Part shown: positions 8,972-17,180 of the stretch, piece after piece | How the letters are laid out: every line of letters starts with the position of its first letter | Position numbering within the stretch: the stretch's first letter is position 1 | Assembly: GCF_037622515.1 (NCBI RefSeq) | Contig: NZ_JBBJCN010000007.1 | Location: forward strand, 62,001-126,000 | Source of the DNA: Paradesertivirga superstes | GTDB lineage: Bacteria > Bacteroidota > Bacteroidia > Sphingobacteriales > Sphingobacteriaceae | Reading direction: 5' to 3' | Length of the DNA: 64,000 nt | Notes under the pieces: model-generated | Told to the model about the DNA's origin: nothing | The model's database searches: none | The model's input: the letters and a program-made list of their open reading frames with translations, nothing else | Program-made: the position numbers and the translations under genes

Positions 8972-11419
8972 CTAAAAGCCATAAAATAAACGAAATGCCT
9001 TGTATGGCTGCCCCTTTTGCGTCCATGACCAACCAAAATCGGCCCTGACAATCAATCTTTGTAATCCAAAGTAAACTTCCCTGTAGTTGTTCATCGGTTG
9101 TGTTAGATAGGCTCCCCCAATTATTTCTTCAAGTTTTAGTTTTCTGATTAAGGGGATTTTCTTTAATAGCAATCCTACGAAATTATGTTCAAAATGAGCT
9201 TCAAAGTATTTGTCGTTCGTTGCGTGGGCATAATAGTCCAAAAAATGAAAATTCGGAAAAATAGGATTATATACCGCGGTCTGATTTCCCGTAAAGTGTT
9301 TGATGTCAGGATAAAATAACGAATTAGTGTTTATAAATTTTCCTGCAGACAAATAGAATGAGCTATAACCGTACAGGCCGGTTTTAACTTTGTCCTGGAA
9401 CAGATCCGCAGAAATGAAATCATAATCTACTGCGGAGTTAAGAATATTTGGGATCCCTTTTCTATAGTTTAGTTTTATTGTCGGATATCTGGCGTTTTCA
9501 TAAATTTTACCATCCGGTCTGGTGGTATAACGCTGTCCGTAAGTGTAGGATAGTTTTGCTTCTATGCTGAAAGCATTATTAACAGGAAAGATGTTTTCAT
9601 CCATCTCCGGATTTAAGGGGTTATTAGATGTTAATATTTTAGCTGCATTATCAAAAATCGGTTTGTGTGATGCATTTCTTAAGGGGTATCTTCTTGCAAT
9701 TTCTGTTCCTCCCGTTACCAGTAATCCATCTGTAATTTCACGCTGTGCACTTAACGCAAAAAAGTTTGCTTTATAAAGTTTCAGGAAGTTTTTGCCGTCA
9801 AATAGTGTTGTTAATGTATTATAGAATAAATTAATAGTACCCTTATTATTCAAATCGAGATAATCACTTCCGACGTTTAAAGTAAAGTTCTCATGATGTA
9901 AGGTGTCTCTCAGATAGTTTATTTCAATATTCGTATTAAATGTTTTACTGCTAAATCCGTATCGAAACCTTGGTTTTATATCAATAGAGCGTTTTAACGA
10001 AAAATCCTTTCGGTAATGCGGTTTTATATCGATTGCCCAACCCTCTACAGTATTGTAAAAAATGGTTCTGTTTATCGAATTGAAATGCCAGTAGCTATTT
10101 TTAGCATAATTGTGCAGTGTGTAACCACTAAACAGAAACTTAACAGGCCGGAATTTATTTCTCTCTTTTTGTAGTGAATCTAAAATCTCGGGAGAGGAGA
10201 CTCTGGCTTCAGCAGTATCTTTAAGTCTGTAATTTATATCCTCTTCGAATGTAAGAGGAACGGGACGGTTTTTTACCCAGTAATAGTTATCCTTTTTATT
10301 TACATCTGCAGGCACCTTCATTATTTCATCTTTAAAGAAATTATCCGGAAAGGACGGATTAATGTAATAATTGCTGTACAAGCCGGTAAAATACCCTTCA
10401 AATTTAAAACCCAGAACCTTTCCCTTAAATTTAAACGTAATGTCTGAAGGCAGCCAATAAGTCTTTCCAACTTCAATAAAATTCTGACTGATTTTTAACG
10501 TGTCGACAAAATTAATGCGGGACTCTTCTGTAATCATTAAATCGACGCTATACAGTCGCCAGTCGCCTTCGACAAGATATATATGGCCGCTGAAAACAGG
10601 GTCGAAACGGTTTTTAGGGCTGATTTTTATTTTATAAATAGTGTGACCATTTTGGACACTGGATCCTTCAAGTTGAAAGCTGTAATAATCAAATGCATTG
10701 TCGGCAACCGGAGATACATAACTTTGGTTACCCAAAGGCCCCCATTGAAGAAGGTTGTCATAAAGATTTATCTGAAGATCTAAAGCACGGTTAAAGCTGA
10801 ACCCTTCTTTGTCGCCGGCAATTTTGGAGGCTTCCATTACCTCTTTAACGTTTGGATAACTAAAGTAAAATTTGGATTTCGTTTCAGACTGGTATAAAAT
10901 ACCATGCCTATTAGAATCCAGGTTTAGTGCTTGTGCGACATCCTGGCCGAGAATCTTTTTGGGAGCTCCAACAAGTTTTTGAACTCCTTTAGTATACACA
11001 TCACATATGTAGGAAGGTGTCGATCTTAAGACTATTCGCTTTGCTATAACTTTTCTTATCAGCCCATTTGCAGGATCTTCACGCTTTTTTACTGAGATTT
11101 TCACCTCATTCAAAACAAATCTTTCTTTTTCGAGAACCGCATTAACAATTACTCCTTTTTTTGCTTCGAACTGAATTTGCTCCTGCTTATACCCGACGAA
11201 CCTGAAAACCATTATGTGTTTACCTGGCAAAAGAGCAATTTTATATTCTCCGTTTTGATTGGCCATGGTACTATTACTCCCGTTTTTTATAAATACAGAA
11301 GTAAAGGCTACCGGATTGCCCTCCGTGTCAGTGATTTTCCCCGTTACCATAATGGGCTCCTGAGCAAATGCTTTAGAAAGAAGAAATAGAAAAATAAATA
11401 GAGCTCTTTTTTTTAACAT
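8972..11419 (-). CDS. DUF5686-type outer-membrane protein with carboxypeptidase-like regulatory domain
   Basis: An 815-residue protein with a signal peptide (residues 1-19, cut after AFA), a CarboxypepD_reg-like beta-sandwich (about 24-105, with VTGKITDTEGNPVAFTSVFI), a middle region and a long beta-rich C-terminus typical of an outer-membrane barrel. The last residues (KAFRLFYGF) end in an aromatic residue, as barrels do. Large Bacteroidota proteins of this layout are annotated DUF5686; their function is not settled. Unlike SusC-type receptors it has no plug domain. It is 83 bp upstream of trhO on the same strand and may be a separate unit. Confidence 0.85.
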   Translation of the reverse strand: MLKKRALFIFLFLLSKAFAQEPIMVTGKITDTEGNPVAFTSVFIKNGSNSTMANQNGEYKIALLPGKHIMVFRFVGYKQEQIQFEAKKGVIVNAVLEKERFVLNEVKISVKKREDPANGLIRKVIAKRIVLRSTPSYICDVYTKGVQKLVGAPKKILGQDVAQALNLDSNRHGILYQSETKSKFYFSYPNVKEVMEASKIAGDKEGFSFNRALDLQINLYDNLLQWGPLGNQSYVSPVADNAFDYYSFQLEGSSVQNGHTIYKIKISPKNRFDPVFSGHIYLVEGDWRLYSVDLMITEESRINFVDTLKISQNFIEVGKTYWLPSDITFKFKGKVLGFKFEGYFTGLYSNYYINPSFPDNFFKDEIMKVPADVNKKDNYYWVKNRPVPLTFEEDINYRLKDTAEARVSSPEILDSLQKERNKFRPVKFLFSGYTLHNYAKNSYWHFNSINRTIFYNTVEGWAIDIKPHYRKDFSLKRSIDIKPRFRYGFSSKTFNTNIEINYLRDTLHHENFTLNVGSDYLDLNNKGTINLFYNTLTTLFDGKNFLKLYKANFFALSAQREITDGLLVTGGTEIARRYPLRNASHKPIFDNAAKILTSNNPLNPEMDENIFPVNNAFSIEAKLSYTYGQRYTTRPDGKIYENARYPTIKLNYRKGIPNILNSAVDYDFISADLFQDKVKTGLYGYSSFYLSAGKFINTNSLFYPDIKHFTGNQTAVYNPIFPNFHFLDYYAHATNDKYFEAHFEHNFVGLLLKKIPLIRKLKLEEIIGGAYLTQPMNNYREVYFGLQRLIVRADFGWSWTQKGQPYKAFRLFYGF

Positions 11420-11707
11420 TAAATGGAACAGAACAGTATAAAAACGCAGGCTTTAATTGAATTGTTTATTTGTATATTAATATAACGTTTTTTATTTTAA
11501 AACAAGTATATATAAGATATGTGGGTTTCAGGATGACAATGGTTAATAAAAAAAATAAGTATTTGTTCTCTATTACTCACTAAGGGATGTAAGCAATCGT
11601 GTATTTTTATTATTTTCGCGCATATTCATCAGTTTTTGACAATTAGTTTAAGATATTGTCGGGTTTATCCAAAGATTTTCGAATAGTCTGGAGTATCAAT
11701 TAGTACC
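11420..11707. other. Divergent intergenic region between the DUF5686 gene and pheS
   Basis: These 288 bp are AT-rich, with a TATTTTCG near 11607-11614 that is one base from the -7 consensus and could serve pheS with a leader of about 90 nt. I see no strong hairpin or operator, and no obvious amino-acid attenuator peptide. Confidence 0.3.
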
Positions 11708-12742
11708 ATGCAGGAAAAAATAAATTCATATACAGGGGAGATAAGAAGCTTTCAGCCAAATAGTTCTGATGAACTTGAAGCTTTCAGGATACGGTTTTTA
11801 GGGTCTAAAGGTATTATTAAAGATATTTTTGATGAATTTAAATCTGTCTCTCCGGAAGAAAAACGAAGTTTAGGAAAAGTGCTGAATGAATTTAAAATTC
11901 TGGCAGAACAAACTTACCAGTCTTTTAAAGAGAATTTAGACTCTCAGGTTACAAACAAAGAGACAAACATAGATGCTTCACTTCATGGTGAAGGTTTTGA
12001 AATTGGTTCGCGTCATCCCCTATCGCTTGTAAGAAAGGAAATACTTGAAATTTTTAAAAAACTAGGGTTTACGGTTGCAGAAGGACCTGAAATTGAAGAT
12101 GACTGGCATAATTTCTCTGCGTTGAATTTCCCCCCTGAACATCCAGCCCGCGATATGCAGGATACTTTTTTTATCAAAAAAGATGCTGAAAAAGGAGATA
12201 TCGCCTTGCGTACTCATACATCATCGGTACAGGTAAGGATGATGGAAAATGGCAAGCCGCCATTCCGCGCTTTGATGCCGGGCAGAGTTTATCGTAATGA
12301 GGCTATTTCTGCACGCGCGCATTGCTTTTTTCACCAGGTTGAGGGCTTATATGTTGACGAAAATGTTTCATTTGCTGATTTAAAGCAAACCTTATTTTAC
12401 TTTGTACAGGAGTTATTTGGTGAGGGAACAAAGGTGCGTTTCAGGCCTTCATATTTCCCTTTTACTGAGCCGTCCGCCGAAATGGACATTTCCTGCACTA
12501 TTTGCAAAGGGGCGGGATGTACAATGTGTAAACACAGTGGTTGGGTAGAGATCCTTGGTTGTGGTATGGTTGATCCGAATGTGCTGGAAAATTGTGGAAT
12601 TGACGGAGCAAAATTTACTGGTTTCGCATTCGGTATGGGAATAGAACGGATCACTAATTTAAAATATCAGATAAAGGATTTACGTTTATTCTCAGAGAAC
12701 GACATTCGCTTTCTTAAGCAATTTCAGTCTGAATTAATCTGA
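11708..12742 (+). CDS. pheS: Phenylalanine--tRNA ligase alpha subunit
   Basis: A 344-residue class II aminoacyl-tRNA synthetase subunit. An N-terminal coiled-coil arm (about 1-85) precedes the catalytic core, with motif 2 in PGRVYRNEAISARAHCFFHQ and motif 3 in GFAFGMGIERITNL near the C-terminus. Length is typical for the bacterial alpha chain. A CTICKGAGCTMCKHSGW stretch (about 258-275) shows four cysteines, as in PheS proteins that bind a metal there. pheT is not adjacent, so the two subunits are encoded apart. A lipoprotein gene follows after only 3 bp. Confidence 0.97.
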   Translation: MQEKINSYTGEIRSFQPNSSDELEAFRIRFLGSKGIIKDIFDEFKSVSPEEKRSLGKVLNEFKILAEQTYQSFKENLDSQVTNKETNIDASLHGEGFEIGSRHPLSLVRKEILEIFKKLGFTVAEGPEIEDDWHNFSALNFPPEHPARDMQDTFFIKKDAEKGDIALRTHTSSVQVRMMENGKPPFRALMPGRVYRNEAISARAHCFFHQVEGLYVDENVSFADLKQTLFYFVQELFGEGTKVRFRPSYFPFTEPSAEMDISCTICKGAGCTMCKHSGWVEILGCGMVDPNVLENCGIDGAKFTGFAFGMGIERITNLKYQIKDLRLFSENDIRFLKQFQSELI

Positions 12743-12745
12743 CCA

Positions 12746-13168
12746 ATGAAAATAGGCCGCATTTTAATAAGTTTATTCTTTTTAACTTCATTGATTTCCT
12801 GTACCAAGGATGATGGCAACCGGATTCCGGAGGTGTATGTCCAGTATGATATTACTAAGCTGGAGTTTGATCAAAATAACACAAACGGTGTTTTATTAGT
12901 AAGCGGGCACGGTGTCGCCGGCTTAATAATTTATAGGACGTCCAATAATACGTATAAGGCATATGATAGATGCAGCTCGGTTGAGCCCGAGAAGAAATGT
13001 GCTGTAATAGCTGATGAGAGTTTTACAGTGACTGACCCTTGTAGTGGAGCTAAATATTTTCTGATGGATGGTTCACCCGCAAAGTCGCCTGCAGTTAGGT
13101 CATTAAAAGAATACCGGGTACAAACTACATCTTTTCAGATAATGGTAACCAATGATTATGGAAATTGA
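12746..13168 (+). CDS. Lipoprotein with Rieske-like fold, iron-sulfur ligands apparently lost
   Basis: A 140-residue secreted lipoprotein: hydrophobic signal with lipobox LISC (lipid-modified C19). The rest resembles a small Rieske domain: a first loop (AYDRCSSVEPEKKCAV) and a second loop (VTDPCSGAKYFLMDGSP) followed by a PAVRSLKEYRV strand. A working Rieske site needs CxH and CxxH; no histidines are present in either loop, so a 2Fe-2S cluster is unlikely and the cysteines may form disulfides. It lies 3 bp after pheS and overlaps the TetR gene by 17 nt, implying one operon. The fold is inferred from motif spacing. Confidence 0.65.
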   Translation: MKIGRILISLFFLTSLISCTKDDGNRIPEVYVQYDITKLEFDQNNTNGVLLVSGHGVAGLIIYRTSNNTYKAYDRCSSVEPEKKCAVIADESFTVTDPCSGAKYFLMDGSPAKSPAVRSLKEYRVQTTSFQIMVTNDYGN

Positions 13169-13733
13169 CAAGATAAAGGAAAGTATTTTAAAAGCTGCCC
13201 AGGATCTTTTCAGAAAATATGGTTATCATAAAACCAGCGTTAATGAAATTGCCAAGAGAGCCAAAATAGCTAAGGCGACCCTTTACAAATATTTCGAAAG
13301 TAAAGAAGTATTACTACATTTTATTTTGATGGATTTTATCAGAATAAGCGTAAACGAGATCATTGAAAAAGGCGCCGAAGAGACTGATAAAGAAGCATAC
13401 CTCAGCAATCTGATTCTGGAGACAAGCCGGCTTTCATATACCATTTGTAATGAATTTATCGGTTGGGACTTTATTCGTGAGTCTACAAATGCCCAGGGAT
13501 TTTTGAAGCTTTTATCTGATGATTTAGAAGTGTTTCTTATCCAATCGTACCGTGAAACTCATCTTTTTAAGGGGGATGAGCATTACGCTGAGAAGTTGCG
13601 TTTCCTTATTAAATCGAGTAAGGCTATCGTCTTTTCATTTGCATTTACATCAGTAAGCGATTCAGACGTACGAAAGCATTTTGTCAGTTTTCAAAAAGAG
13701 ATTTTGCCATATCTGGTAAAAGCGGCTATTTAA
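13152..13733 (+). CDS. TetR/AcrR family transcriptional regulator
   Basis: A 193-residue regulator. The N-terminal 55 residues hold the TetR helix-turn-helix (IKESILKAAQDLFRKYGYHK, then AKRAKIAKATLYKYFESKE). The C-terminal 135 residues form an all-helical ligand domain that I cannot assign to a ligand. Its start lies inside the end of the lipoprotein gene. Being third in a pheS operon, with no efflux pump beside it, it has no obvious local target. Confidence 0.93.
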   Translation: MIMEIDKIKESILKAAQDLFRKYGYHKTSVNEIAKRAKIAKATLYKYFESKEVLLHFILMDFIRISVNEIIEKGAEETDKEAYLSNLILETSRLSYTICNEFIGWDFIRESTNAQGFLKLLSDDLEVFLIQSYRETHLFKGDEHYAEKLRFLIKSSKAIVFSFAFTSVSDSDVRKHFVSFQKEILPYLVKAAI

Positions 13734-13760
13734 TATCTCGGACAGGCTCAATACTATTTG

Positions 13761-13791
13761 ACGCAGACAGCCTTTCAAACGCTGTCTGCGT
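13761..13791 (+). terminator. Hairpin after the tetR-type gene
   Basis: A perfect 11-bp GC-rich inverted repeat (13761-13771 and 13781-13791; ACGCAGACAGC) with a 9-nt loop, 27 bp after the stop codon. The following bases (TGCTCAAACTTT) are not a strong U-tract, so it may be a weak terminator or an mRNA end stabiliser. Confidence 0.6.
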
Positions 13792-13835
13792 TGCTCAAAC
13801 TTTATATACTTCTAATACTTCCCGTACAATTTATT

Positions 13836-13843
13836 TATTTTTG
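13836..13843 (+). promoter_or_regulatory. -7 promoter element for rlmD (TATTTTTG), almost leaderless
   Basis: An exact TAnnTTTG match only 8 nt before the rlmD ATG. Transcription should start within about 5 nt of the start codon. Confidence 0.5.
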
Positions 13844-13851
13844 CCCCCCAC

Positions 13852-15291
13852 ATGAAAAGAATTCCCGCAGAGAAGAAGCGTATTGAAAACATCCTGGTAA
13901 CGGATATTGCAGAAGGTGGTAAAGGTGTCGGCAAATCTGAAGACCTGGTTCTTTTTATTGAAAAGGCTGTTCCCGGCGATATTGTAGATGTTGAGCTGTA
14001 TAAAAAGAAAAAGAATTTTGCTGAAGCGAAAGTTACTGCCCTGATTAAACCATCAGAGTACAGAACAGAACCTTTTTGCCCTCACTTTGGCGTTTGTGGC
14101 GGCTGTAAATGGCAACACATGACCTATGATGCTCAGCTCCAATTCAAACAAAAAAGTGTGTTCGATGCCCTCGAGAGATTAGCAAAGGTCGATATATCTT
14201 CTGCAGAGCCGATTTTGGCTTCGTTTGAAACCCGTTATTACCGCAATAAGCTGGAGTTTACATTCTCGAATAAACGCTGGCTAACCGACGGAGATATGGC
14301 GGATGAGCAGGAAGGAAGAGAAATGAATGCTTTAGGTTTTCATGTGCCTTTGCGTTTTGATAAAATTCTGGATATCGATGTATGTTATCTTCAGACTGAT
14401 CCATCAAATGAGATCAGAAATGCCATAAAAGATTTCGCTTTACAAGAGAGAATTAGCTTTTATGATCTAAGGAATCATGAAGGTGCTTTACGAAATCTGA
14501 TTATCAGAACTTCCACAACCGGAGAGTTAATGGTGATTGTAATATTTGCATATGTTTCAGAAGAAGACGTGCAGAAAACCATGGCTTTTGTTAGGGATCG
14601 TTTCCCTCAAATAACTTCTTTACTTTACATCATAAATCAAAAGCGAAACGATACAATATTCGACCAGGATATCCACGTGTTTAACGGACGTGATTTTATT
14701 TTTGAACAAATGCCGGATATGGCCGGTAATGAAGATCTTAAATTCAAGATTGGTCCGAAGTCTTTCTATCAGACTAATTCCTTGCAGGCTCATCAGTTAT
14801 ATTTAATTACCCGTGAATTTGCGACCTTTAAGGGCGATGAATTGGTTTATGATTTATATACAGGTGCTGGTACAATTGCAAATTTCGTTGCCAGACATGT
14901 TAAAGAAGTTATTGGTGTAGAATACGTTCCAACTGCCATTGAGGATGCTGAAATTAATTCGGGCCTTAATTCTATTGATAATACAAAGTTTTTTGCAGGA
15001 GATATGAAAGATGTTCTAACCCCTGATTTTGTTTTGGAACACGGAAAGCCGGATGTGATCATAACCGATCCGCCAAGAGCGGGTATGCATGCGGATGTTG
15101 TTGCAAGAATTCTTGAAATTGAGGCCCCCAAGGTTGTCTATGTAAGCTGTAATGCTGCAACCCAGGCCAGAGATATTGCGTTGTTGAAAGAGAAATATAC
15201 TGTAACACGGATCCGTCCGGTAGATATGTTCCCGCATACACAACATGTTGAGAACGTGGTTTTATTGGAATTGGAAAACCCTTCAGAATAA
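13852..15291 (+). CDS. rlmD: 23S rRNA (uracil-C5)-methyltransferase, RlmD/TrmA family
   Basis: A 479-residue SAM-dependent enzyme that makes 5-methyluridine. It has an N-terminal TRAM RNA-binding domain (about 8-65), an iron-sulfur cysteine cluster (CPHFGVCGGC, near 77-86, with a later C), the SAM-binding DLYTGAGTIANFVA motif and the catalytic region with ITDPPRAGMH and nucleophile C433 in YVSCNAATQARD. Assignment to 23S U1939 (RlmD) rather than to U747 or tRNA U54 is by length and layout, not certain. It is followed after 6 bp by a hypothetical gene. Confidence 0.9.
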   Translation: MKRIPAEKKRIENILVTDIAEGGKGVGKSEDLVLFIEKAVPGDIVDVELYKKKKNFAEAKVTALIKPSEYRTEPFCPHFGVCGGCKWQHMTYDAQLQFKQKSVFDALERLAKVDISSAEPILASFETRYYRNKLEFTFSNKRWLTDGDMADEQEGREMNALGFHVPLRFDKILDIDVCYLQTDPSNEIRNAIKDFALQERISFYDLRNHEGALRNLIIRTSTTGELMVIVIFAYVSEEDVQKTMAFVRDRFPQITSLLYIINQKRNDTIFDQDIHVFNGRDFIFEQMPDMAGNEDLKFKIGPKSFYQTNSLQAHQLYLITREFATFKGDELVYDLYTGAGTIANFVARHVKEVIGVEYVPTAIEDAEINSGLNSIDNTKFFAGDMKDVLTPDFVLEHGKPDVIITDPPRAGMHADVVARILEIEAPKVVYVSCNAATQARDIALLKEKYTVTRIRPVDMFPHTQHVENVVLLELENPSE

Positions 15292-15297
15292 AGAGAA

Positions 15298-15693
15298 ATG
15301 GAAATTAAAGATCTTATCAATCAGCCGGAAGGTGAGGGGGCAGAACCTCAAAAAAATAGCCCGCTTAAAAGCCTCGAAGCAGATTTGAAACTTTATAGTG
15401 ATTCGATCAAGGAGATATCAACCGAGATACTGGTTGAAGGTTTGTCGGAATACCCGATTTTCGTGGCACACCAGCATGAAGTGGCTTTAGGCGAGCTTAT
15501 TCTTGATAGAAATGAGTTAAATACCTCCTGGTCCGTTCAGGCATCTATGCTTGAAGAATTTATTGAAAAAGGCGTCATTCACAAGGATAAAAAGGATCGT
15601 TTTATAAAGCAATATAAAAACCCTAACGAGTTTATGTGTTTATTCGTAATTGTACCTGAAGGGGCGAACTTTGTGTTTTATCCTTATATTTAA
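15298..15693 (+). CDS. Conserved hypothetical protein (131 aa)
   Basis: A soluble, acidic protein with no signal peptide. The first 30 residues are low-complexity and polar; the rest (about 35-131) looks like a compact alpha/beta domain ending in FVIVPEGANFVFYPYI. I do not recognise the family. It starts 6 bp after rlmD and ends 35 bp before a phosphoribosyltransferase gene, so it sits in a three-gene plus-strand run with RNA and nucleotide metabolism. Confidence 0.75.
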   Translation: MEIKDLINQPEGEGAEPQKNSPLKSLEADLKLYSDSIKEISTEILVEGLSEYPIFVAHQHEVALGELILDRNELNTSWSVQASMLEEFIEKGVIHKDKKDRFIKQYKNPNEFMCLFVIVPEGANFVFYPYI

Positions 15694-15728
15694 AATCTAT
15701 AACGCTTGCGGCAAAATTAATCTAAAGA

Positions 15729-16235
15729 ATGTCTGATAAAAAAATTCTGATCCTTGATAAAAAGCAGATTCAGCAGAAAGTAACCCGGATGGCTTACCAG
15801 ATATGGGAAGACAACCTCGATGAAACAGAGCTTGTAATTGCAGGTATCATTGACTGTGGTTATGCCCTTGCTGAGCGCTTACAAAAAGAACTCGAAAGAA
15901 TTTCCGGAATCAAAGTAGTTCTGATGAGAATTTCTTTAGATAAGAATATTTCGCATTTGCAGGCTTTTAGCGATGTGCCTATTGAAGATTGTGCCAATAA
16001 AGTTGTGGTCCTTACCGATGATGTATTAAATAGCGGCAGAACTCTGGCCTATGGTTTGGGCGTATTTTTAAATATTCCTTTAAAAAAGCTCAGAACAGCA
16101 GTTCTTGTAAATCGCAGCCATCGGATATTTCCGGTTTCGCCAGATTTTACAGGACTCGACCTGGCTACAGTTATTAAGGAACACGTGGATGTGGTATTAA
16201 ATGAATCGGGAGAGGACGCAGTTTATTTAAGATAA
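15729..16235 (+). CDS. Phosphoribosyltransferase, PyrR-like
   Basis: A 168-residue type I phosphoribosyltransferase. The PRPP-binding motif is VVVLTDDVLNSGRTLAYGL (about 96-114), and ELVIAGIIDCGYALAERL forms the first strand and loop. It resembles PyrR-type proteins that act on uracil or regulate pyrimidine genes, but no anti-terminator binding site is visible here, so regulation is not shown. It ends by overlapping aroK tail-to-tail by 13 nt. Confidence 0.85.
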   Translation: MSDKKILILDKKQIQQKVTRMAYQIWEDNLDETELVIAGIIDCGYALAERLQKELERISGIKVVLMRISLDKNISHLQAFSDVPIEDCANKVVVLTDDVLNSGRTLAYGLGVFLNIPLKKLRTAVLVNRSHRIFPVSPDFTGLDLATVIKEHVDVVLNESGEDAVYLR

Positions 16236-16738
16236 TTTGCTTTTTTAAGAATTTCTATAACCTTTTCCGGAGTTTGATCAAAGCCTTTTACAATTACTTC
16301 TGCCTGCGTATAAAACTTTTCACGTAGCTGTAACTTTTCAGCAATAAATTGTTCAAGCTTATCTCCTTTCAGATTTTGAAGCACAGGTCGCTGTTCAGTA
16401 GCGCTTTCTAATCTCTTAGCCAAAGCATTTGGGGATAGCGAAAGATAGATGGTGGTGCCATTTTCATTCATCCATTGTAAGTTATCATAGAAGCAGGGAG
16501 CTCCGCCGCCAGTGGCGATAATGGTGTTTTCCGGAAGCTCAAGAGTTTTCAAAATTGAGCTTTCAAGTTCCCTGAAAGAGTCTTCACCATTCTTCTGAAA
16601 ATATTCTGAAATAGACATGTTAATTTGGTTCTCAATTACCTTATCTATATCAATAAACGTGTAGCCTAATTTTAAAGCAAGCTTTTTACCTAAAGTGCTT
16701 TTGCCGGAACCCATAAACCCGATTAAAAATATTTTCAT
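16223..16738 (-). CDS. aroK: Shikimate kinase
   Basis: A 171-residue kinase phosphorylating shikimate at O3 in aromatic amino acid synthesis. The P-loop GFMGSGKST (residues 7-15), the shikimate-binding D34 region (FIDIDKVIE), ATGGGAPCF and the lid arginine in ATEQRPVL are all present. Length is normal. Its ATG overlaps the stop of the DinB-like gene by 4 nt, so translation is coupled. Confidence 0.96.
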   Translation of the reverse strand: MKIFLIGFMGSGKSTLGKKLALKLGYTFIDIDKVIENQINMSISEYFQKNGEDSFRELESSILKTLELPENTIIATGGGAPCFYDNLQWMNENGTTIYLSLSPNALAKRLESATEQRPVLQNLKGDKLEQFIAEKLQLREKFYTQAEVIVKGFDQTPEKVIEILKKANYLK

Positions 16739-17175
16739 AACAGGTTTTCCCGCTTTAAAGTAATGAAATCGGTAACCGGTGGCTGTATGCCATTTAGCCT
16801 GAAGTTCATTGCAATTTGAGCCCGGTGGTAGGTTGAATGATTAACTAAATGAAATAGTATGTCCGAAATTTTACTTTCAAAATAACCGCCTTCAGTGTTA
16901 GAGTATTTTACTATTCTCTCCAGATCTGTATCCAGAAGGGCATATAGATTCTCAATATTTTCGGTATGCAGAGACTGAAAAGATTGCTTCGTATGTATTT
17001 GAAAGCGCTGGTAGAAGGGCAACGTTCCTTTGATCCTGCAAGTCCAGATATGTTGAGCATTCAGAACATGACTGAATAAAAATTCAGCCTCCGGAAGGTT
17101 CTTTTTAGAGCTTGAAAAAGTGCTTATGATTCTTGCATCAGACACTTCAGTATACTTTATAAATTCTTTAAACAT
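16735..17175 (-). CDS. DinB-like four-helix protein
   Basis: About 146 residues starting at the ATG at 17175 (MFKEFIKYTE). A longer reading from 17244 would run into the upstream gene and adds an unrelated tail, so I reject it. The DinB/YfiT layout is visible: an early histidine in HVLNAQHIW and a later pair in HLVNHSTYHRAQI, which together can bind a divalent metal. Members of this superfamily are often thiol-dependent transferases or of unknown role. It is coupled to aroK and starts 5 bp after the DoxX-like gene ends. Confidence 0.8.
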   Translation of the reverse strand: MFKEFIKYTEVSDARIISTFSSSKKNLPEAEFLFSHVLNAQHIWTCRIKGTLPFYQRFQIHTKQSFQSLHTENIENLYALLDTDLERIVKYSNTEGGYFESKISDILFHLVNHSTYHRAQIAMNFRLNGIQPPVTDFITLKRENLL

Positions 17176-17180
17176 TCTGA

